A stretch of DNA of 56,775 nucleotides from positions 1 through 56,775 of the forward strand of contig NZ_KE384556.1 in NCBI RefSeq assembly GCF_000426705.1. The letters are read 5' to 3'. Shown here piece after piece: positions 51,778 through 56,775 of this stretch (position 1 is its first letter; each line of letters starts with the position of its first letter). A model generated the notes under the pieces. It did no database searches. It saw nothing but the letters and a program-made list of their open reading frames with translations, and was not told the DNA's origin. The translations under genes were made by a program, and so were the position numbers. Source of the DNA: Spirochaeta cellobiosiphila DSM 17781. GTDB taxonomy: Bacteria; Spirochaetota; Spirochaetia; DSM-17781.

Positions 51778-52539
51778 ATGAAAAAGCGTCAAATTCCCAC
51801 CAGTGTTCTTGTTTGGATAGCCTTAGTTTTATTTGTACTAGTAGTGTTTTTACTTAACCGAAAGACAATTGAACATGTACTGGAAGTCACTGGCTTTGTT
51901 GATATTGTTCAAGAAAACTGGGAAATCAAAGAACCAGAATTACATCCCACTTATCTCGACGACTCTACTTATAATCCTGATCTATCTGAAGAAGAGAAGG
52001 AAATAGCTAATGAAGCTACGAATACTGTCGTTGAAAATCAAGTAGAAGACTCGAATCAATCTCTACCTGTGGATTCTGATTCAAGAGAAGAAAAGGAAGA
52101 TTCACAAGATCGAACGAGAATTAGTACCTTATATTTCCTAAAGGTTAATAATGATGGTAAAATTCTTTTAAGGAGTTCAGAGAGACAGATTCCTTACAGT
52201 GAATCGCCTTTAACATCTACACTTCATATTTTATTAGCAGGAACAACACCAGAAGAAGCTAACGATGGTCTCATAAGCTTGATTCCGCATGATAGTAAGT
52301 TATTGGGAATAAGTGTTGCAGATGGGATCGCCGTAGTTAATTTTAGTGAGGATTTTCAATTTAATCAGATTGGAATTGAAGGATACGACGCACAGTTAAA
52401 ACAAATAGTATACACAGCTACAGAATTCAGTACAGTGAATAAGGTTCAGTTTTTGATTGAAGGAAGGAAAGTTCCCTATTTGGGTGCAGAAGGATTATAT
52501 ATTATGGACCCCTTAGGCCGAGAAGTCTTTGAGCAGTAA
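51778..52539 (+). CDS. GerMN-domain membrane-anchored protein
   Basis: This 253-residue protein has one N-terminal membrane helix (about 7-26), an acidic Glu/Asp/Ser-rich linker (about 50-110) and a C-terminal GerMN domain (about 115-250; LHILLAGTTPEEANDGLIS, IPHDSKLLGISVADGIAVVNFS, QLKQIVYTATEFSTVNKVQFLIEG). GerMN domains occur in sporulation protein GerM and in many envelope proteins of non-sporulating bacteria and are thought to act near peptidoglycan. The predicted position is inner membrane with the domain outside. Its last 27 bp overlap the convergent tlyA gene. Confidence 0.87.
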   Translation: MKKRQIPTSVLVWIALVLFVLVVFLLNRKTIEHVLEVTGFVDIVQENWEIKEPELHPTYLDDSTYNPDLSEEEKEIANEATNTVVENQVEDSNQSLPVDSDSREEKEDSQDRTRISTLYFLKVNNDGKILLRSSERQIPYSESPLTSTLHILLAGTTPEEANDGLISLIPHDSKLLGISVADGIAVVNFSEDFQFNQIGIEGYDAQLKQIVYTATEFSTVNKVQFLIEGRKVPYLGAEGLYIMDPLGREVFEQ

Positions 52540-53304
52540 GTCTACCTTATTAATTAAATATTCCTTGTTTTCTTGAGATGGTGCTTTAGTGATATAAAAT
52601 ATGAATTCCTGGTTACCTTTCCTTCCTCTAATAGGAGAAGGGACAAGCTCCTGGATTCCGAATCCTTGTTGGAATATCTTATCTATTACCTGTAATAAGG
52701 TGGTTCTGATCGCGTGGGGATCCTTTAACACACCAGTAAAACTATCATCTTCTTCTTCGTACTCAAATTGAGGTTTGACAAGTGCAAGCATCCAACCTTC
52801 TGTTGTTAAGGATAAAATATGCTCAACAATATTTGTTAGAGAACGAAAACTTAAATCTGCAACAGCACCTTGGGGAGAAGGATCGAGGGTATTAAGGCTC
52901 AGGGATAACACATTAGTTTTTTCAAGGTTATTAACTCTATCGTCGTTTCTCAATGTAAACGCTAATTGATTGTATCCCACATCTACTGCATGAACATATT
53001 TAGCAGATCTCTTTAATAGACAATCTGTAAAACCACCGGTTGAAGCACCAGCATCTAACATAACTTTGTCTTTGATATCAATATTTAATATGTCTATGGC
53101 TTTATCTAATTTGTATCCACCTCTAGATACGAACTTTTTAACTCTAATATGAAAAATAGCATCTACTGGAAACTTCACTTTAGGATTGGGGCATCTTTCG
53201 TCCTCCCAATATACGTTCCCACAAAGGACATAGGCCAATAACTTTTCACGGGTGTATTCGGGATATTGCTCTACCAGTAGATCCAAGAGGATCGACTTCT
53301 TCAT
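52513..53304 (-). CDS. tlyA: TlyA-family rRNA methyltransferase / hemolysin-like protein
   Basis: The 263-residue protein has an N-terminal S4 RNA-binding domain (about 1-60; VKKFVSRGGYKLDKAI) and an FtsJ/RrmJ-type methyltransferase domain (MLDAGASTGGFTDCLL at about 80-95; HAVDVGYNQL; VADLSFRSL; LALVKPQFE). TlyA proteins methylate 2'-O ribose positions of 16S/23S rRNA; the hemolysin name comes from spirochaetes. It overlaps ymdB by 4 bp and the convergent GerMN gene by 27 bp. Confidence 0.92.
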   Translation of the reverse strand: MKKSILLDLLVEQYPEYTREKLLAYVLCGNVYWEDERCPNPKVKFPVDAIFHIRVKKFVSRGGYKLDKAIDILNIDIKDKVMLDAGASTGGFTDCLLKRSAKYVHAVDVGYNQLAFTLRNDDRVNNLEKTNVLSLSLNTLDPSPQGAVADLSFRSLTNIVEHILSLTTEGWMLALVKPQFEYEEEDDSFTGVLKDPHAIRTTLLQVIDKIFQQGFGIQELVPSPIRGRKGNQEFIFYITKAPSQENKEYLINKVDLLLKDFSA

Positions 53305-54092
53305 AAAGAAGAAGTCTCTTGAACTTTGGTGATTTCTAAGGTACGCCCATTATCAGGATCTATTTTTACTAATATACCATGTATTGTCGCATTACCATCT
53401 AAAACTTCCTGCCTTAGAGGCATTTGAGACAAACTTCTTTCTATAGCTATCTTTGGGTCAAATCCAATAACAGAATCTTTGACACCTGTTGATCCTATAT
53501 CAGTTATATATCCAGTACCATTAGGTAATATTCTCTCATCATTGGTTTGAATATGGGTATGAGTACCCCAAACCATAGTTACTTTACCATCCAGGTGTTT
53601 TGCAAAGGCTTCTTTTTCCATTGGTATTTCACCATGAAAGTCTATCAATATGTTCTTTATTCCCGAGAGTTGTTTACGGGTCAATTCACTTGCCTTTCTA
53701 AATGGGCAGTCTACATTTCCCATCTGTTCTCTTCCCTGTAGATTGACAACAGCCAAAGAATGACCTTTTATTTCAGTAATGTAGTACCCGTGGCCCTGAG
53801 GTTTCCCTGGATAATTTTCCGGACGTAGAACCTGGGGGTGTTTATCCATATAGTCTAAGATCTCTCTTTTTTGCCAGACATGGTTACCAGTGGTTATAAC
53901 ATCAACACCTTGTGCCATAAATTTATCTGCAATCTCCGGTGTTATTCCATATCCATCAGCAGCATTTTCACCATTTACAATAATTATGTCAGGTGCATGT
54001 TCTTTTTTTAAATTTTGTAATCCTATAAAAAGGGCCCTACACCCTGGTTGTCCAATGACATCACCAAGGATAAGGGCTCGTATTTCACTCAT
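53301..54092 (-). CDS. ymdB: YmdB-type metallophosphoesterase (TIGR00282)
   Basis: This 263-residue protein shows the YmdB motifs: GDVIGQPG at the start, VNGENAADGYG, TTGNHVWQKREI, IDFHGE and VWGTHTHIQTND, which hold the di-metal centre. YmdB enzymes cleave 2',3'-cyclic AMP and related RNA-derived nucleotides. It sits directly downstream of rny (14 bp), the same pairing as in Bacillus and many others, suggesting joint work in RNA turnover. The ribosome site before the ATG is weak (AAGGA, 12 nt away). Confidence 0.94.
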   Translation of the reverse strand: MSEIRALILGDVIGQPGCRALFIGLQNLKKEHAPDIIIVNGENAADGYGITPEIADKFMAQGVDVITTGNHVWQKREILDYMDKHPQVLRPENYPGKPQGHGYYITEIKGHSLAVVNLQGREQMGNVDCPFRKASELTRKQLSGIKNILIDFHGEIPMEKEAFAKHLDGKVTMVWGTHTHIQTNDERILPNGTGYITDIGSTGVKDSVIGFDPKIAIERSLSQMPLRQEVLDGNATIHGILVKIDPDNGRTLEITKVQETSSL

Positions 54093-54106
54093 TTGAACAA
54101 TAATCC

Positions 54107-55639
54107 TTATCTTGCGTATTCAATTATTCGAGTCTCACGAATAATAGTTACCTTAATTCTTCCTGGATATCTTAATTCATCCTCAATTTGTTTTGCAATA
54201 TTTTTGGCAAGTGATTTTGATTCTGTATCATCTACTGTATCTTGATTAACCATGATTCTAAGTTCACGACCTGCCTGTATAGCAAAGGCTTTTTCAACTC
54301 CTTGATAACTTTCAGCAATTCTCTCTAGATTTTCTAAACGCTTTATATAGTTATCAAGAGTCTCTCTTCTAGCACCCGGTCGAGATGCACTTATAGCATC
54401 TGCTAACTGAACTACAATAGCTTCCACACATGTTGGATCTACATCACCATGATGAGATGCAATAGCATTAATTACCCTCTCATCTTCACCCCACTTTTTA
54501 GCAAGATCAATTCCTACTTCTACATGAGTCGCAACACCATCAGTCTCCATACCTTTACCGATATCATGAAGTAAAGCACCTCTTTTAGCTATTTCCCGGT
54601 CAGCACCAACTTCGGCAGCAATCATACCAGCCAAGACAGCTACTTCTTTTGAGTGAGTCAATACATTCTGTCCATATGAGGTTCTAAAGTGTAATCGGCC
54701 TAATGCTCTAATACCTTCTTGATGAATATTATGTATACCTAAATCAAATAGTATCTTCTCACCTTCTTCAAAGATGATTTGACTTATTTCCTTGGTAACT
54801 TTCTGTACAACTTCTTCAATTCTGGCAGGGTGTATTCGACCATCGGAAATCAATCTTTCTAATGAAGTCTTTGCAATTACCTTTCTAATCGGATCATAAC
54901 AGGAAATAACGACTGCTTCAGGAGTATCATCAATAATAATGTCTACACCTGTAAGGGTCTCAAGGGTTCTAATGTTTCTTCCCTCACGACCAATTATTCT
55001 ACCTTTCATTTCATCAGAAGGGAGACTAACACTCGTAACGGTTATCTCAGAGCTTACATCAGTCGCAATACGTTGTATCGTTGTAACTAATATATCCCTT
55101 GCTTTCTTTTCAGCGGTGAGATTTGCCTCTTGTTCAATTTTGTTTATTAATCCTTGAGCATCATGACGAGCTTCATTTTCCATGCTCTGAATAATAAGTT
55201 TCTTAGCTTCATCTTGAGTTAAACTACTAATCTCTTCGAGTTTAACTCGCCAATTATCTTCTTGCTTATCTAATTCTAGTCTTTTCTCATCTATTGCCTT
55301 ATCACGGGTAGCTAACTCTTTTTGCTGCCGTTCAATCGCGGTAAGCTTGTTATCAAGATTATCTTCCTTTTGTAAAAGCCGTCGCTCGAACTTCTGCAGT
55401 TCATTCCTTCTTTCTCGATATTCCCTTTCCTGAGCATGTCTATCTCTTAAAAGTTGATCTTTACCTTCAAGAAGAATTTCTTTCTTCTTGGCCTCAGCCT
55501 CTTTTATTGCATCTTGTTTCAGTCGTTTCGCTCTTTGTTCTAAAGAGGAAAGCTGATACTTAGCGTATATCCACCTAGCTAACCAGCCTAATCCTATACC
55601 CGTGGGGAGGCAAATAGCTATCAAAATCCAAGTGCGCAT
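54107..55639 (-). CDS. rny: Ribonuclease Y
   Basis: The 510-residue protein has the full RNase Y layout: N-terminal membrane helix (about 2-22), long coiled coil (25-200), KH domain (GRIIGREGRNIRTLETLTG, about 205-275), then HD hydrolase domain (HSKEVAVLAGMIAAE; RGALLHDIGKGM; ASHHGDVDP) and C-terminal domain ending IRETRIIEYAR. It is a membrane-bound endonuclease that starts mRNA decay. AAGGGGAG precedes the ATG. It is transcribed from a good promoter at 55682-55709 together with ymdB and tlyA. Confidence 0.96.
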   Translation of the reverse strand: MRTWILIAICLPTGIGLGWLARWIYAKYQLSSLEQRAKRLKQDAIKEAEAKKKEILLEGKDQLLRDRHAQEREYRERRNELQKFERRLLQKEDNLDNKLTAIERQQKELATRDKAIDEKRLELDKQEDNWRVKLEEISSLTQDEAKKLIIQSMENEARHDAQGLINKIEQEANLTAEKKARDILVTTIQRIATDVSSEITVTSVSLPSDEMKGRIIGREGRNIRTLETLTGVDIIIDDTPEAVVISCYDPIRKVIAKTSLERLISDGRIHPARIEEVVQKVTKEISQIIFEEGEKILFDLGIHNIHQEGIRALGRLHFRTSYGQNVLTHSKEVAVLAGMIAAEVGADREIAKRGALLHDIGKGMETDGVATHVEVGIDLAKKWGEDERVINAIASHHGDVDPTCVEAIVVQLADAISASRPGARRETLDNYIKRLENLERIAESYQGVEKAFAIQAGRELRIMVNQDTVDDTESKSLAKNIAKQIEDELRYPGRIKVTIIRETRIIEYAR

Positions 55640-55681
55640 ATTCTCCCCTTACTTACTTTGTTTAATTTCTAAGTAGTTTGC

Positions 55682-55709
55682 ATTATATACCCTAATAAGA
55701 AAAAGTCAA
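55682..55709 (-). promoter_or_regulatory. Promoter of the rny-ymdB-tlyA operon
   Basis: Read leftward, TTGACT (complement of 55704-55709), a 16-bp spacer and TATAAT (complement of 55682-55687) form a strong promoter with a start near 55675 and a 36-nt leader carrying the rny ribosome site. The -35 box lies inside the last codons of the upstream gene (stop at 55692), so rny has its own promoter even if read-through occurs. Confidence 0.72.
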
Positions 55710-56775
55710 GGATTCAATATTGACGGCATTTGTAGCAATCTGAGAGGGGCTATCTACGGTTGTTTTATAAAATAAGATAAAAATTCCCTTATTTTGATTA
55801 ACCCGTATAGGCATAACCAAAAGAGAATTCATATAGTGAATATCATTTTTGTCAAAATAACTATTTTGAATATTGGGGAACTCTTCTATGTCAGGCAAAA
55901 GCAAACTATTTTTAAGATTAAATAAGTACTGATACATATCACTTTTTGAATTCTCATGTAATCGCTCAACAGTAGTCTGACTTAAGCCAAGAGAAGCAAC
56001 GCAAGTCAGTTCTTTGTTAAATTCAAGAATCCCACCACAAAATCCTCTGAAATACTTTGAGAGCTGAACCATTCCCTGTTTCAAATTATTAACTTTTGGG
56101 TCCTGCTGCATATATGTATCGACATCAAAAAAATGATCATTCCAATAATTATTGAGAAGATCTTCAATATTTTCAGTATCTTCAAAAATGTCAGGCCAGA
56201 TATCCTCATCATTAGTATTATGTTTTGTGTCTAAAACAGTATCTACTAATTCTTTCAATTGATGATTGCTGCTTTTCTTTTCTGATAGATTATCACTTAA
56301 CTGAAAGACACCATCGACCATAATAACTGCATCTTTCGCAGTTCTATCTGTATTCTGATTTGCTATAGTAAATTCAATGTAACGACCTTCGAAAACTATG
56401 GGATTATCTAATTCACTATCATAAGTAGTGATACTTCTATCTTCATACCCTTTTATTAGATCATAATTTGGTTCTTCGATATTATTTACAATAATACTGT
56501 TATGTACGCCCGTCATTCCCTCTAAATAGGCCTCGCCATCTATTTCTACTATAGGTAATTCCATAAGATCTTCTTTAGGAATAGCAGGATAAGGTGTTAT
56601 TTGGGGAATTTCTTCAAGGATTCCAAACGCATCCTCATTACTGTTATAATATGTATCTAATTCTTCACCCTTCCTATTGGCATCGAACTTCTCCAAAAGC
56701 TCTGGCTCCAAAGATAATTGAAGTTCAGTATTTTTATTGACATCATCTAACTCTTCGGTATCATCTAACTCTTCG
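55692..56775 (-). CDS. Partial acidic protein with C-terminal GAF-like region (5' end beyond window)
   Basis: The frame is open to the window edge, so the gene is incomplete; a TTG at 56711 is only an internal Leu codon. At the edge the reading is a tandem acidic repeat, EELDDT then EELDDV, encoded by an 18-bp DNA repeat. The middle is Asp/Asn/Glu-rich. The C-terminal 130 residues look like a GAF-type ligand or redox sensor (LEFNKELTCVASLGLSQTT; NSLLVMPIRVNQNKGIFILF). At least 361 residues are visible. I do not recognise the family. Its end overlaps the rny promoter. Confidence 0.7.
   Translation of the reverse strand, partial: EELDDTEELDDVNKNTELQLSLEPELLEKFDANRKGEELDTYYNSNEDAFGILEEIPQITPYPAIPKEDLMELPIVEIDGEAYLEGMTGVHNSIIVNNIEEPNYDLIKGYEDRSITTYDSELDNPIVFEGRYIEFTIANQNTDRTAKDAVIMVDGVFQLSDNLSEKKSSNHQLKELVDTVLDTKHNTNDEDIWPDIFEDTENIEDLLNNYWNDHFFDVDTYMQQDPKVNNLKQGMVQLSKYFRGFCGGILEFNKELTCVASLGLSQTTVERLHENSKSDMYQYLFNLKNSLLLPDIEEFPNIQNSYFDKNDIHYMNSLLVMPIRVNQNKGIFILFYKTTVDSPSQIATNAVNIESLTFSY

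Noticed and set aside
1-56775. CRISPR arrays, tRNA or rRNA genes, insertion sequences, prophage genes
   Set aside because: No repeated spacer-like array, cloverleaf, rRNA signature, transposase or phage structural gene was recognised by reading; a covariance-model scan would be the decisive test for small RNAs.

Overview
The window looks like chromosomal DNA from a free-living, low-GC spirochaete (Spirochaetales-like). The main reasons are a 1372-residue membrane-anchored coiled-coil protein of the kind called SpiroCoCo in spirochaetes, a solute-binding protein whose signal peptide ends LFAEG, and an outer-membrane type envelope (lipoproteins, ExbB/ExbD/TonB, a beta-barrel ending in Phe). No rRNA, tRNA, CRISPR array, transposase or phage gene was seen. 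The taxonomic call is an inference from gene content and was not tested by a search.

Layout. 1-2.3 kb: a secreted PEGA-repeat protein and a lipoprotein, closed by a hairpin terminator. 2.3-5.9 kb: methyltransferase, oligo-1,6-glucosidase-type GH13 enzyme and a PucR-type regulator, all leftward. Divergent from the regulator is a flavinylated FMN/FAD reductase lipoprotein (6.0-7.9 kb). 7.9-14.3 kb: leftward housekeeping and accessory genes (C_GCAxxG_C_C protein, SDR, three GNATs, bacteriohemerythrin, AlaX-type editing protein, LysM amidase, PocR-AraC regulator). 14.3-23.2 kb: an amino-sugar block. A sugar nucleotidyltransferase and an N-acetylhexosamine-kinase-like gene run rightward and meet tail-to-tail a leftward operon of solute-binding protein, two permeases, a GH123-like DUF4091 protein and a membrane-bound AraC regulator. 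23.4-24.9 kb: two paralogous Tubby/LURP-one-like proteins flanking a solo MazF/PemK-like gene. 25.0-36.1 kb: an amine or amino-acid oxidation locus. It holds a chemoreceptor, a four-subunit HcnABC-like flavin/iron-sulfur dehydrogenase, an ornithine-cyclodeaminase-family protein and RidA, divergent from an AraC regulator, an APC permease, an unknown protein and a secreted alpha/beta hydrolase.

36.2-51.7 kb is one long leftward, tightly packed gene string: ptsI, der, an NlpC/P60-like secreted protein, a 942-residue TPR protein, a beta-barrel protein, exbB, exbD, tonB, a HAD phosphatase and the giant coiled-coil protein. It reads like an envelope-spanning, proton-driven machine with no TonB-dependent receptor plug in sight, and is the best candidate for an under-described system here. 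51.8-56.8 kb: a GerMN protein, then tlyA-ymdB-rny and a partial gene with an acidic tandem repeat.

A recurrent feature is promoter placement that predicts leaderless mRNAs. Near-consensus -10 boxes lie 5-6 nt before the start codons of ptsI, the GerMN gene and the second LURP-one-like gene, none of which has a Shine-Dalgarno sequence. Most other genes carry clear GGAGG-type sites.
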